DNA from: JAVBNT01 sp031551355
GTDB taxonomy: Bacteria > Vulcanimicrobiota > CADAWZ01
Assembly (NCBI GenBank): GCA_031551355.1
Contig: JAVBNT010000030.1
Location: forward strand, 1 to 54,728
DNA length: 54,728 nucleotides
Direction: 5' to 3'
The translations under genes and the position numbers were made by a program. Below are positions 1 to 8,762 of the stretch, one piece after another. The notes beneath the pieces are model-generated. The model was not told the origin of the DNA and did no database searches. It saw only the letters and a program-made list of their open reading frames with translations. Positions within the stretch are counted from its first letter, which is position 1; each line of letters opens with the position of its first letter.

Positions 1-135
1 CCGCCTATGCCGGGTGTGCCGCCGCCTCCGCCTATGCCGGGTGTGCCGCCGCCTCCGCCTATGCCGGGTGTGCCGCCGCCTCCGCCTATGCCGGGTGTGC
101 CGCCGCCTCCGCCTATGCCGGGTGTGCCGCCGCCT
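1..135 (+). repeat. 27-bp coding tandem repeat, five visible copies
   Basis: Units at 1-27, 28-54, 55-81, 82-108 and 109-135 are the same 27-bp sequence encoding PPMPGVPPP. The array runs off the left edge, so the true copy number is unknown. There are no spacers, which rules out a CRISPR array. The near-perfect DNA identity suggests recent expansion by slippage or recombination. Confidence 0.95.
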
Positions 136-153
136 CCGCCGCCTGCGGGGTAA
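1..153 (+). CDS. C-terminal end of a proline-rich repeat protein (5' end outside window)
   Basis: Frame 1 is open from the first base to a TAA at 151-153 and encodes five copies of PPMPGVPPP followed by PPPAG. Only the C-terminus is present, so the upstream domains and the function cannot be told. Such tails usually form extended polyproline-II stretches that act as linkers, wall- or envelope-spanning segments, or docking sites. The repeats are nearly identical at the DNA level, so copy number is probably variable between strains. The reading frame is inferred from the long open frame and its clean stop, because the start is not visible. Confidence 0.7.
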   Translation, partial: PPMPGVPPPPPMPGVPPPPPMPGVPPPPPMPGVPPPPPMPGVPPPPPPAG

Positions 154-159
154 TATTTC

Positions 160-199
160 AGAAAACAAAACTGACGCCGTATGAAAAACGGCGTCAGCT
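160..199. terminator. Hairpin terminator between convergent genes
   Basis: A perfect 10-bp stem (171-180 with 188-197) has a 7-base loop. Read on the minus strand it is followed by a T-rich stretch (complement of 161-170), so it best suits the minus-strand gene ending at 304. It may also stop the plus-strand gene ending at 153, although the plus-side T tract is poor. Confidence 0.7.
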
Positions 200-303
200 T
201 GTGTAAATCATAATATTCTATGTTAGAGAATCTATTTTTTACTGTCCGTGGAACAGGGGTAGTTCAGCTATATGTATCCATTTAAAAAACACGCTATCAA
301 ACG

Positions 304-561
304 TTACCCCACTTTTTTGCCGATAAAATAACCGACAATAGCCCCGATCGCGCTCCCCAGATTAAATTTAAAAGTAAAGCCTAACGTTACCGACAAAATA
401 TATAAATTAATAACGGCAGGAGGATTTAAACCGACATCCATACCACGCCCCAAAAACGGAACTGATGTAGCACAGGCTTCGGATATAATAGCACCCGAAA
501 GAGTCCCCACCAATATAAATAGAATGATCACAAAATTATGAAACTTTACTTCCTTTGCCAT
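304..561 (-). CDS. Small membrane protein, DUF4321 family
   Basis: This 85-residue protein has an N-terminal hydrophobic segment (about residues 9-30), a central stretch with FLGRGMDVGLNPPAVINLY, and a C-terminal glycine-rich hydrophobic segment ending in GYFIGKKVG. The order of N-terminal helix, FLxxGxxxGxxP-type loop, LTLGF core and C-terminal helix matches DUF4321 proteins, a family without known function that is common in anaerobic Firmicutes. It starts 21 bp downstream of the 636-residue gene on the same strand, so the two are probably co-transcribed. The Shine-Dalgarno is weak. Family assignment is from recalled sequence pattern; the molecular role is unknown. Confidence 0.7.
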   Translation of the reverse strand: MAKEVKFHNFVIILFILVGTLSGAIISEACATSVPFLGRGMDVGLNPPAVINLYILSVTLGFTFKFNLGSAIGAIVGYFIGKKVG

Positions 562-582
562 ATAAAACTGCCATCCGTCTTT

Positions 583-2493
583 CTACTTTATAACACGTTT
601 CGATTCCCTTAAAATGCCTCTGAGTTCCTCAAGGCAATACCCTGCAAAACGCAGTTGCGAAACAGCACCTTCTACATCACCGTCATTTTCAATTGCTCCG
701 GCAAGCGAATCAATCGCATTTTCCAAAAGATTCAAATTCTGGTCAAAGGAAGCTGCACAATCCCTTATTTCGATTCTGGGTGACTTGGCCAAAATTTTTG
801 CCCTGGAATCTAATTCTTTCCTAACCTGAACAAGCAACCTTTCATATGCTGAGAGCTCATTTAAAAGCTTATCCTTTGATATTTCACCGGCAGTAAACTT
901 AGAGCATAATTTTACAATCGCTTCAAGCTTTGAAGGAAGAGCTTCCTGTTCCAAGCCGTCGGCGGACAATTCTTCTTCAGAGATCTGAAGCGGTATTTTT
1001 GCACCGCATTTCGCGCAGACTTTATCACCTTTAAGATACTGTCCGGAGCAGGAAGGACATATCAGCAAAGGCGATTTCTTCTTTTTGTCCAATGGCGAAA
1101 CTCCACGGTAAATCTCTAGCAAGCGCGGCAATGTAGATTCGATCTGACCAATTCCGGTAATCAGATGTTCCTTCTGTGAATCCTCTAAAAACAGAAGCAT
1201 TTCATCAATACCTTCCCTCTGCATATCAAGCAACTGACAGGCCTCTTTTACCAGCTCACTGCCTGTTGATTTACTTCTGAAATCGGAGATAAGCGCCTGA
1301 TGGTTTTGAGAAAACGCTTCGAGACGATGAGAAAAATATTCCAACACCAGCGATCCGGACAAATATCTTCCGACAAGCTCCTTGATCTCTTCTATATAAG
1401 GGGCTGACTTCACTTTTGTAATTTCAAGCTCCATCGCTTCAACAACTTTTGCGACATCTGCGGCCCTTTTCTCAAACTTATCACAGAGTTCCTTCAAATC
1501 AAGAGAAGCTGACGAATCGTGAGCTTTTTTTAAAAAACTGCTCCAAAAAGATGAAAATCCCTTAGTCAGTAATGACGAGGCATTATAGACAGGCTCTATA
1601 AAGTAAAAGTAATGCATTTTTTTTATACAGGCAAGGGTTTCATCATAAAAAACAACCATCCGATCTAAATTGGCCAATGCAAGCAAAAAACTTTCTCTGG
1701 AAATTTTTTCTTTCCGCCAAAAATTATAGGCATTGCAAAACTCTTCAAGAGGCGGTATTTTTGAAAAACAGGAAGATGCAGAAGCAACCAGATCCATCTT
1801 TTTCAGTATCAGATAAAGCGGCGGAGAAGCAAACTTTAAAATTCTGACACCGTCTATCAATGCTGCAGGATCCTGATCTTTGAAGTAGACAACAAAAGCC
1901 CCAACGGCCTGCTGAACATCTTTTACAAGTTTTTTTGCTGATTTTATTATTTCACCATCATCTTTATGCAGTGCTTCAAAACGTATAATTTCAGCTTCTA
2001 CATAAGCTGCAAACGAAGCAAGAACAGGCATCTGGGCGGACAATTCTTCCGGCTTTATTTTGCCTTCCGCAACATTATATGCAAGTTTTATCACCTGATT
2101 AACTACAGGGACAGGCGATTCCGGAGAATCAATATCTTTTATCTTTGTAAGCCTCTCAACTGAATCCGATATCCTCACAGCATATTTTTCAATTGAATAA
2201 AGAACAGGGTTTAATTCTATAAATCTCTCTTTTTCTATAACAAGCTCCATGTCTTTGAGCGCTTTATTAAGCTCCGTTAAATCCTGTTTTATAAAGTCAA
2301 TAAACTCATCGGATTCTTCCGACCTGTAGAAAGAAGGTGAGAGATATGTAAAAATATTTTCAAAATCCCTTACAAACCCGCGGGCATCGGAGAGAGCCTG
2401 CTTCAGCTCGATGATAGCTCCGACATCACCGAAAACAACTGATTTTCCAATATCAACTACTCTTGCCAGACTCGGTGAAAACAAATTTGCCAT
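583..2493 (-). CDS. Large helical protein with an internal zinc ribbon, function unknown
   Basis: The product is 636 residues and almost entirely alpha-helical and charged. No signal peptide or membrane span is visible, so it is probably cytoplasmic. Around residues 475-500 lies a four-cysteine zinc ribbon, CPSCSGQYLKGDKVCAKCG, flanked by long helical arms that may be coiled-coil. I recognise no enzymatic motif. A zinc ribbon between helical domains suggests a scaffold or nucleic-acid or protein-binding role, but this is inference. The ATG at 2493 has a good GAGGTG ribosome site 8-9 bases upstream. It is the first gene of a probable two-gene unit with the DUF4321 protein. Confidence 0.75.
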   Translation of the reverse strand: MANLFSPSLARVVDIGKSVVFGDVGAIIELKQALSDARGFVRDFENIFTYLSPSFYRSEESDEFIDFIKQDLTELNKALKDMELVIEKERFIELNPVLYSIEKYAVRISDSVERLTKIKDIDSPESPVPVVNQVIKLAYNVAEGKIKPEELSAQMPVLASFAAYVEAEIIRFEALHKDDGEIIKSAKKLVKDVQQAVGAFVVYFKDQDPAALIDGVRILKFASPPLYLILKKMDLVASASSCFSKIPPLEEFCNAYNFWRKEKISRESFLLALANLDRMVVFYDETLACIKKMHYFYFIEPVYNASSLLTKGFSSFWSSFLKKAHDSSASLDLKELCDKFEKRAADVAKVVEAMELEITKVKSAPYIEEIKELVGRYLSGSLVLEYFSHRLEAFSQNHQALISDFRSKSTGSELVKEACQLLDMQREGIDEMLLFLEDSQKEHLITGIGQIESTLPRLLEIYRGVSPLDKKKKSPLLICPSCSGQYLKGDKVCAKCGAKIPLQISEEELSADGLEQEALPSKLEAIVKLCSKFTAGEISKDKLLNELSAYERLLVQVRKELDSRAKILAKSPRIEIRDCAASFDQNLNLLENAIDSLAGAIENDGDVEGAVSQLRFAGYCLEELRGILRESKRVIK

Positions 2494-2593
2494 AAAAACA
2501 CCTCACACATGCAAATATTATCACAAATAAATACTCCAAACAGACAAATATAACCTGCATTTGACTCAGATTATAGCACCTTAACTGCATAAA

Positions 2594-2627
2594 ATAAAAA
2601 AAGCAGGACCGTTTTAAAGATCCTGCC
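2594..2627 (-). terminator. Rho-independent terminator of the gene ending at 2650
   Basis: On the minus strand a GCAGGA/TCCTGC stem (2621-2626 with 2603-2608) is followed by seven consecutive T residues (complement of 2596-2602). It lies about 20 bp past the stop of the 361-residue gene. Confidence 0.85.
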
Positions 2628-2649
2628 TCTGTCAGAAACGCATCAAGAA

Positions 2650-3735
2650 CTAGGCATTATAACCATACAAAAGATTCGAAATATATTTTCCAGGTTTCAA
2701 AGTAGATGAAACTGAAGTCGGATTAACATTCATTGCGATAGAAGATGAGTATGGAGATAAATCTATAAATCCGAGCAATTCTCTTGAAACAAAGGATCTA
2801 TAGCCCAAAAGCTCGTCATTGGACTTAAGCGACTTTTCAATACCAACGCCATCTGTCTCTGCATCAAAACCAAGGCTAAATCTGGAGCTTGAGATTCCCT
2901 GTGAATTCTGATTCCAAACATCACCCAAACCGACCATTCCCTGTGCAGAAGCCGGCTCATATGCTGAGAGAGTATCAAAAACATTGTTCCAGGCAGCATC
3001 GTATGAGCTGCGATTTCCTTCAACAAAAGGAACCGATGCCAAAGGACGTGCATCAAATGTTTCTCCCTTTGCAAGGGCAAGAGCAGACAATGATTCCGGC
3101 ACCTCAAGTGAAAGCCCAAGGTTTTTTCCGCCGTCGGCAGCAAGATTTCCCTGATTATCCCAACCGGAAAGTGTTTCCACCGGCAGCGAAGACAACACGA
3201 AATTATCTTTCTCCTGCAAATTCATCGCCGTAAATTCAGCCGGAACAACTTTTTGCTCCGTTACCGAAGCAATGGCATATCCCTGTGATGGTGTAAAAGA
3301 TGCTCCCGGAACTAATCCCAAAGCAACTTCATTTACATCCATTGAAAAAGCAACCGATGACAATGTTTCCTGAGGTAAAAGTCCTGTTAAAGGGCTATCT
3401 TCAGGCAACACAGCTGAAGAAACCTTTGAAGGCTCAAATACAGTTGCAGCTACCGCCTGCGGAGAAGCAAGAACCTGAGAACTGGCAATCGGAGATTCAA
3501 GGCCCTCAAGTGCATTTGCACCAAGACCAAGATACCCGCTTAAACTTCCGGACATAACAGTATCCAAAGACAAGTCATGATTTGCCGAAGATAAGGTGGT
3601 AGAATTTCCAAGAGTTCTGTTTAAAAGAGTTTCAAGCTCAGCCGCCTGCTTTGGGGCCGCTGATTGTGATACCTGTTGAATTTGTCCGAGAGAAACGGTT
3701 GAAAAATTCACACCAGAATTGCGTATCTCGTTCAT
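2650..3735 (-). CDS. Serine/leucine/valine-rich protein of unknown function
   Basis: This 361-residue protein has no recognisable domain. It is rich in Ser, Leu, Val, Ala and Asn, poor in Lys and nearly cysteine-free, a composition seen in exported or surface proteins. There is no Sec signal peptide: the N-terminus reads MNEIRNSGVNFSTVSLGQIQ. It is preceded by GGAGG about 9-10 bases before the ATG and followed by a strong terminator, so it is probably its own transcription unit. Its polar, low-lysine N-terminus resembles those of the PLD-like protein at 5742-8087 and the GH13 protein at 22014-24284, which hints at a shared non-Sec export or assembly route. That link is inference. Confidence 0.65.
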   Translation of the reverse strand: MNEIRNSGVNFSTVSLGQIQQVSQSAAPKQAAELETLLNRTLGNSTTLSSANHDLSLDTVMSGSLSGYLGLGANALEGLESPIASSQVLASPQAVAATVFEPSKVSSAVLPEDSPLTGLLPQETLSSVAFSMDVNEVALGLVPGASFTPSQGYAIASVTEQKVVPAEFTAMNLQEKDNFVLSSLPVETLSGWDNQGNLAADGGKNLGLSLEVPESLSALALAKGETFDARPLASVPFVEGNRSSYDAAWNNVFDTLSAYEPASAQGMVGLGDVWNQNSQGISSSRFSLGFDAETDGVGIEKSLKSNDELLGYRSFVSRELLGFIDLSPYSSSIAMNVNPTSVSSTLKPGKYISNLLYGYNA

Positions 3736-3954
3736 AAACCATCCTCCAATTTTGTTGATTTAAAGCAAATCAATGTAATAATGACGCGATAAATCTATTC
3801 TTATTATGAATTGTATCACAATTTTATTAACAATTTGAAAATTAATTGTTAATAAACGATTAACATTTCTTTTATAAAATCTGTTGCCATACACATTTAC
3901 AGTAATTCCTACATACTCTTTCCCATATATCCATAAGCCAACTTCAAAATCAGA

Positions 3955-5631
3955 CTAAATTTCCGTATTGATAAAGAAAGTAGCGCCGATAAACTCACGC
4001 ATGATAGAGTTGGGAGGAATCTCATCAGTGCCTATTTTCAGGAAGAATTGCAGAAGCTGCAGCAGACGCTGAGCCTCAGAATACTCAGGATGCTCCTTGG
4101 TTATTGAAGTAAGCGGTTCGATCAGGAAATTTTTCAAAACCGATATCTCGTAAATAAGAAACGAGTTAAACATTACATCGGCTTCTTCCTGAAACGGGAA
4201 AATATACTCCCTCTCCCCTCTCCTCACTGAGTCCCAGCGTTCAAGTGTTCCCAGCGCATCGCGCCCACGGTAAAGCTTATCCCTGACAATACGCCTGAGG
4301 ATACGTGTATCCGTAGTATGAATACGGTTATGATTGTCAATCCGCATCTGAGTAAGCGGGCTGATATATATTTTAAACTTATTTTCCCTGGCAACCGATT
4401 CGGTAAGCCTGTCATTCAAACCATGGATTCCCTCAATGATAATCGGCTGATCCGCACTGATTTTAAGTTTTTTACCATATTCGGAACGCATGCCGCGGGT
4501 AAAGTCAAAAGTAGGAATAGTAACCTCTCCGCCGGAAAGAAGCGACGTAAGGTGTTCGTTAAAAAGATCAAGATCAAGTGCATCTATCACTTCAAAGTTA
4601 TAATCACCCTTTTCATCCCGTGGAGTGTGCTCCCTGTTAAGAAAATAGTCATCAACGGAAATGGCCACCGGGCGCATACCGTTAACTCTCAACTGGACCG
4701 CAAGCCGGTGAGCAAATGTTGTTTTTCCCGAAGAAGACGGTCCGGCAATCAGAATAATCCTCAAATTCTCTTTTTGAAGAGTTATAGCGTCAGCAATAGC
4801 GGCTATTTTTTTCTCATGGAAAGCTTCCGATACGCGTATCAGATCGTTTATTTCTCCGGATCTTATAACTTCATTAAGAGACGCAACATCTACCACATTA
4901 AGAAGTTTGACCCATTTTTTAAACTCGCTGTATATTTTGAAGATCTGCCTCTCCATAACATATTTAGACAGCTCTGTAGGTTTCAATGTCCTGGGGAAAC
5001 GCAAAATAAAGCCCGGCGGGTAATATACAAGATCAAAAACACCCAGATATCCCGTGTCCGGCACACTTTTGGAAAACAGACAGTCTTTATACCCCCCGCA
5101 ATCATAAAGCTCAATCAGAGAATCCTCATCGGCATCGGAGAGAAGTTTTACCGCATCCTGACGATTGAATTTTCTAAAAATTTCAATTGCGGACTGCTTA
5201 TCCACTATCTGCGGAATAAAAGGTATTTTTTCCTCTATAAGAGAATTCATCTCATCCTTCATAAGCTGCATATGGTGAGTCTTAAAGGTCTCGCCTATTT
5301 CAGGGGTACACCAGACACCGCCGGTAACCGAATGATCCAGAGTTATTTTTCCTTCCGGAAAAAGAGCATAAAAAGCCTTAAACATAAGCATCGTAAGGCT
5401 GGCTCTGTAAACCCTCCGTCCCTCCTCACAAGCCGCGTCAACAAAAGAAACGCTGCAGTCGGCTTCGGCTCTGTCCACCAGTGAAAGCAACTCATTCCCA
5501 GCTCTGACTGCTACAGGGGGGAAATGAAACTCGAGCCCGCTTTGAAGCTCTATTTCCTTATAGGAAGAACCTTTTTTTGTATTTATAATCTTTCCGTCAT
5601 CAAGACAGACTTGAATCATTGTATCCGCCAT
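3955..5631 (-). CDS. Nucleoside (uridine-type) kinase with N-terminal TGS/ThrRS-like domain
   Basis: The 558-residue protein joins a TGS-like and ThrRS editing-like N-terminal half (residues 1-280) to a C-terminal P-loop kinase of the uridine kinase/phosphoribulokinase family. The Walker A motif GPSSSGKTT lies near residue 300. It is followed by the substrate-site motif SVDDYFLNR, TPTFDF-like and RGMRSEYG segments, and IIIEGIHGLN. The family (COG0572-type, about 550 residues) is thought to phosphorylate nucleosides, using uridine or cytidine by analogy, as part of pyrimidine salvage. The start was set at ATG 5631, which has AGGTGG just upstream; an in-frame TTG at 5649 is less convincing. The exact substrate is not known. 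Confidence 0.88.
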   Translation of the reverse strand: MADTMIQVCLDDGKIINTKKGSSYKEIELQSGLEFHFPPVAVRAGNELLSLVDRAEADCSVSFVDAACEEGRRVYRASLTMLMFKAFYALFPEGKITLDHSVTGGVWCTPEIGETFKTHHMQLMKDEMNSLIEEKIPFIPQIVDKQSAIEIFRKFNRQDAVKLLSDADEDSLIELYDCGGYKDCLFSKSVPDTGYLGVFDLVYYPPGFILRFPRTLKPTELSKYVMERQIFKIYSEFKKWVKLLNVVDVASLNEVIRSGEINDLIRVSEAFHEKKIAAIADAITLQKENLRIILIAGPSSSGKTTFAHRLAVQLRVNGMRPVAISVDDYFLNREHTPRDEKGDYNFEVIDALDLDLFNEHLTSLLSGGEVTIPTFDFTRGMRSEYGKKLKISADQPIIIEGIHGLNDRLTESVARENKFKIYISPLTQMRIDNHNRIHTTDTRILRRIVRDKLYRGRDALGTLERWDSVRRGEREYIFPFQEEADVMFNSFLIYEISVLKNFLIEPLTSITKEHPEYSEAQRLLQLLQFFLKIGTDEIPPNSIMREFIGATFFINTEI

Positions 5632-5679
5632 TCCCTGCCACCTTTCCAAACAAACATATCAACATATTAATTTTTGACA

Positions 5680-5718
5680 AACAAAAGGGGCAAAGCAACT
5701 ATAATATCTTTGCCCCCT
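5680..5718 (-). terminator. Terminator after the PLD-like gene, possibly bidirectional
   Basis: A perfect 9-bp stem GGGGCAAAG/CTTTGCCCC (5687-5695 with 5708-5716) is followed on the minus strand by a T-rich run. It lies 25 bp beyond the stop of the gene ending at 5742. Confidence 0.85.
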
Positions 5719-5741
5719 ATTTATTAACTCAATTTAAAAGA

Positions 5742-8087
5742 CTAGGACTTCCTGCTCATTTTCTGAAGAGTGTGCCACGTGGAAAGCGACTCCCTCATAA
5801 CATCGACATCTTCCTCCGTCATTGAGTTCAAAATATCATATCCGCCCGACTCACCGGCGTTACGCACCAAATCAGGAGATTTCTGAGCTATGTAAGAAGC
5901 ACTCTGCATCTCATAATTTTCAATGGTCCTGCAGGCTTCCCTTATGACCTTGTTACGGTACTGATCCACAAGCAGCTCCTTGTCCGCTCCCTTATAGCCG
6001 GCATATTGAGCTTTTGCGGCCTCAAGCGTATCAATACCGATGGCTTCTCTTTCAAACATCGTGTCATATTTATCTATAACACTTTGCTGCTTGGCGATGC
6101 TTGAAGGGTCATCCTCATTGAAATAAACAATGTCATTGGCTTCCCAATTGTCACGCAATCCCTTTGAAGAGAAATTAGTGCTGCCGGTCATCAGCATTTT
6201 ATCGGTAAATATCAATTTGCTGTGATTTTTACGGTCATGCCCGGAAACGCTTCTTTCCAGTAAATTCCATTTTACATCCACACCGGCATCTTCAAGTATT
6301 TTGTAAGCTTCTTCATTAGGGGTGCCGCCATAGCCGTAAAGTCCCGGGTCCATCACAACCTTCACATCAAATTGCTTGCCCTGGGACTCCATTTCTTTCT
6401 TTTTCTCAACCAAAAGTCCGGCAAGATCCTTGTTTAGAACAAAAGCGGAAATATTGACAAATTTATCGGCAGAGCTTATTGATTCAAGCAAGAGTGCCTG
6501 ACGCTCAAACCCCTCGCTGCCAACGGCAACAACATCATTGGCTTTCTGTCCCCTTGGAATCTTGCCATCCGGCGGTGTAATATCCGATAAACCGGAAATA
6601 TTCTTGCCGGAATTAATCCTGTCTATGTTTTTTTCTATTGTAGAGGCAAGGAATTCTTTCCCCTCATCATTCAAAAACATCGGAATTTTATTTTTTGCCA
6701 AAAGAAAAGTTCTGACGTCTCCGGAATCAATTTCTCCGTCTTTATTCAAATCAGAGAAATCGGCAAACTTATTCAGTTCAAAACCGTCTTTTCCGGCAGC
6801 TTCGATAAGTTTATCTATTTGCTGTTCACGCGTTTCATTTCCGGTCAGACCGGCGCTCTCGGAAAATCTGCTCGACAGCAGACCCTCAAAACCCCACTGA
6901 GACAGCATAACGTCCTTATTCTTATCCCTGATAAGTTCCATCTGGTTACCGTATATCTGCTCGACACTTTTACCGGCACTGCCCTGTGCATCCTCACGGA
7001 ACATCTCGCCAACCTTGGTTGCGGCAGGGCCGTTGATCTTCATCGCGAAATCAACGTTTTCATTAGAGCCCCTGTTAGCGTTCATTCCGCCGAAAACCAC
7101 GTCTTCGCCAACACGGAAAAGCTTGCGGTGCATAATTTCACTTCTGGAACCCAGTCTTTCTTTTACAGGAAAAAGAGCAACCGACATATCATTGTCTTCC
7201 TGCCCTCGCAAAAGCTTCTCCACCGTTGCCGATCTCACCGCCAGTGAGGTTGCATCAAAAGTATCCTTTGAAACATAAGAAAGAGTTCCCGGGTCCATTA
7301 CCACACTTACTTTAGCACCTTTTGAAGACGCCGCGGTAAGGCGATCGATCATATCACTGCTGCTCATCTCATAATATTCGGCGTTAATTTCGACAGGCTT
7401 ACCGTTTTTTACGGGATTTTTGATGGCTTTATCAAGCAGCTCCATCTTTGTTTCCCAAATTTCCTCACGCATCAGAGGAGTAATATTATTCCCCTTAAGT
7501 TTCATTTTCGAATCAGGGCTGTTAAGATCTTCTCTTACCGCAAGCACCTGCTTCATTTCATCTATGGGAACAGACGTTGACTTAAAATATTTTTCATAAG
7601 TCGCGGGGATGTCTTTGGCGTTGGGGCCGACAACTTTTTCCCAGCCAATATCTCTGGAAACTCTCTTTATTGATTCAAGAGAATCTTTTACGGATGCTTC
7701 GGCAAGGTTTGCCCATTGAACCGAGGGAGGAGATACTTTCTTGGTTTTTCCGACTCTGCCGGCTTCGCCAGTCTCCCTTGCATCCTGAATAAAACCGGAA
7801 AGCTCTTTTCGAGCCTCTACAAGCTCTTTTTGCGTCAAAGGCTGCCCTGAGAGAGAAGCCATCTTTTCAAGACTTTTCTTATCTGAAGGAAAAACAAAGT
7901 CCTTTGTTTTCATCAGCTTCAGCAAAGCCTTAAAATCGGGAAGTCCCGAAGGCTGCGGCGCATCCTGAAAAGTATCTAACGGCTCATTTACGTCTTCTTT
8001 CCCTGACAGTTCAGGCTTAGAAGCGTTTTTAGCCGAAGCAACGAAGACAGGAGATTTTACAACATTATCCCTTATGTTTATATCCAT
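5742..8087 (-). CDS. Phospholipase D-like protein with two HKD domains and an EF-hand-like insert
   Basis: The 781-residue protein has two PLD-superfamily halves. The second carries a canonical HxK(x)4D motif, HSKLIFTD followed by GSTN, near residue 620. The first carries HRKLFRVGED followed by GGMN near residue 319, with two extra residues between Lys and Asp. Each half is preceded by VVMDPG. Between them, at about residues 444-456, lies a calcium-loop sequence DLNKDGEIDSGD of EF-hand/dockerin type. The family cleaves phosphodiester bonds in phospholipids or nucleic acids, or makes cardiolipin; the substrate here is open. There is no membrane span or Sec signal, and the first 120 residues are polar and unrecognised. 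ATG 8087 has GAGGAG upstream. Confidence 0.85.
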   Translation of the reverse strand: MDINIRDNVVKSPVFVASAKNASKPELSGKEDVNEPLDTFQDAPQPSGLPDFKALLKLMKTKDFVFPSDKKSLEKMASLSGQPLTQKELVEARKELSGFIQDARETGEAGRVGKTKKVSPPSVQWANLAEASVKDSLESIKRVSRDIGWEKVVGPNAKDIPATYEKYFKSTSVPIDEMKQVLAVREDLNSPDSKMKLKGNNITPLMREEIWETKMELLDKAIKNPVKNGKPVEINAEYYEMSSSDMIDRLTAASSKGAKVSVVMDPGTLSYVSKDTFDATSLAVRSATVEKLLRGQEDNDMSVALFPVKERLGSRSEIMHRKLFRVGEDVVFGGMNANRGSNENVDFAMKINGPAATKVGEMFREDAQGSAGKSVEQIYGNQMELIRDKNKDVMLSQWGFEGLLSSRFSESAGLTGNETREQQIDKLIEAAGKDGFELNKFADFSDLNKDGEIDSGDVRTFLLAKNKIPMFLNDEGKEFLASTIEKNIDRINSGKNISGLSDITPPDGKIPRGQKANDVVAVGSEGFERQALLLESISSADKFVNISAFVLNKDLAGLLVEKKKEMESQGKQFDVKVVMDPGLYGYGGTPNEEAYKILEDAGVDVKWNLLERSVSGHDRKNHSKLIFTDKMLMTGSTNFSSKGLRDNWEANDIVYFNEDDPSSIAKQQSVIDKYDTMFEREAIGIDTLEAAKAQYAGYKGADKELLVDQYRNKVIREACRTIENYEMQSASYIAQKSPDLVRNAGESGGYDILNSMTEEDVDVMRESLSTWHTLQKMSRKS

Positions 8088-8189
8088 AATTTATTCTCCT
8101 CTTCCGCAAAACAGCATGGAAATCCACAAAAAGACTTCATCCAGACAGACTTACATAATTTCACAGAATTCTGATAATATATACAATAT

Positions 8190-8218
8190 AATATCACGAC
8201 AAAACTATTTTTTGTCAA
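8190..8218 (-). promoter_or_regulatory. Candidate promoter for the PLD-like gene
   Basis: On the minus strand a perfect TTGACA (8218-8213) is followed after 17 bases by GATATT (8195-8190). It lies about 100 bp upstream of the ATG at 8087. The -10 match is imperfect. Confidence 0.4.
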
Positions 8219-8248
8219 CAGAATAAAAAAACAAATTGAAGAATATCG

Positions 8249-8641
8249 TCACTTACCGTTAAGGAAATCAAATAATCCGTTCAAAAACGGCGCATAAGTG
8301 TTTGCAAGATCAACACATTGCTGTTTTGAAGAAGCGGGAATCCAATTTCTCCAGGCAAAAATAAACAGCACAATCAGGCCAATTGCAACAAAAAAGTTTA
8401 CAATCGCCATTTGCAGGTTTTTACGTTTCATTGCCTCTTCCTGCATGGCGTTAATCTCTTTGATTTCGTTCATATTGGACAGTGCCCTTTTCGCTTTAAA
8501 AGCACAGTCCTCACTGCAGTAAGATCCGCCTTCGATACGCTTGACACAGTCCTCGCAAAGCGGCTTCATACATACATTGCAATGGGTAACTCCAAGTTTC
8601 TCATCATGATAAAAGCAGGCTGAGAGTGATTTAACAGTCAT
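8249..8641 (-). CDS. Small B-box-like zinc-finger membrane protein
   Basis: This 130-residue protein has an N-terminal cysteine/histidine cluster (residues 9-46) reading ACFYHDEK, CNVCMKPLCEDC and YCSEDC. The pattern resembles the B-box zinc fingers found at the N-terminus of many bacterial membrane proteins. A charged helix follows, then one hydrophobic membrane segment (about residues 76-96, FFVAIGLIVLFIFAW) and a short outer tail. The zinc finger would face the cytoplasm and probably binds a protein partner. AGGAGGC lies 10 bases before the ATG at 8641. Function is unknown; the topology is inferred from hydrophobicity. Confidence 0.7.
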   Translation of the reverse strand: MTVKSLSACFYHDEKLGVTHCNVCMKPLCEDCVKRIEGGSYCSEDCAFKAKRALSNMNEIKEINAMQEEAMKRKNLQMAIVNFFVAIGLIVLFIFAWRNWIPASSKQQCVDLANTYAPFLNGLFDFLNGK

Positions 8642-8762
8642 TAGCTATATTGCCTCCTAAAAAATAGTATGTACAAAATCTGCACATCAAATAATAACGG
8701 CCATACAAGAGAATAATAGCTTATCAAAATTAATCAGTCAATAAGAAACAAAAAAAATCATC

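Noticed and set aside
1..135. Short direct repeats resembling a CRISPR array
   Set aside because: The units abut with no spacers and read through as a coding repeat with a proper stop.
4318..5484. Long open frame antisense to the nucleoside kinase
   Set aside because: It lies wholly within a well-supported kinase gene on the other strand, has no recognisable domain, and its composition is that of a reversed coding strand.
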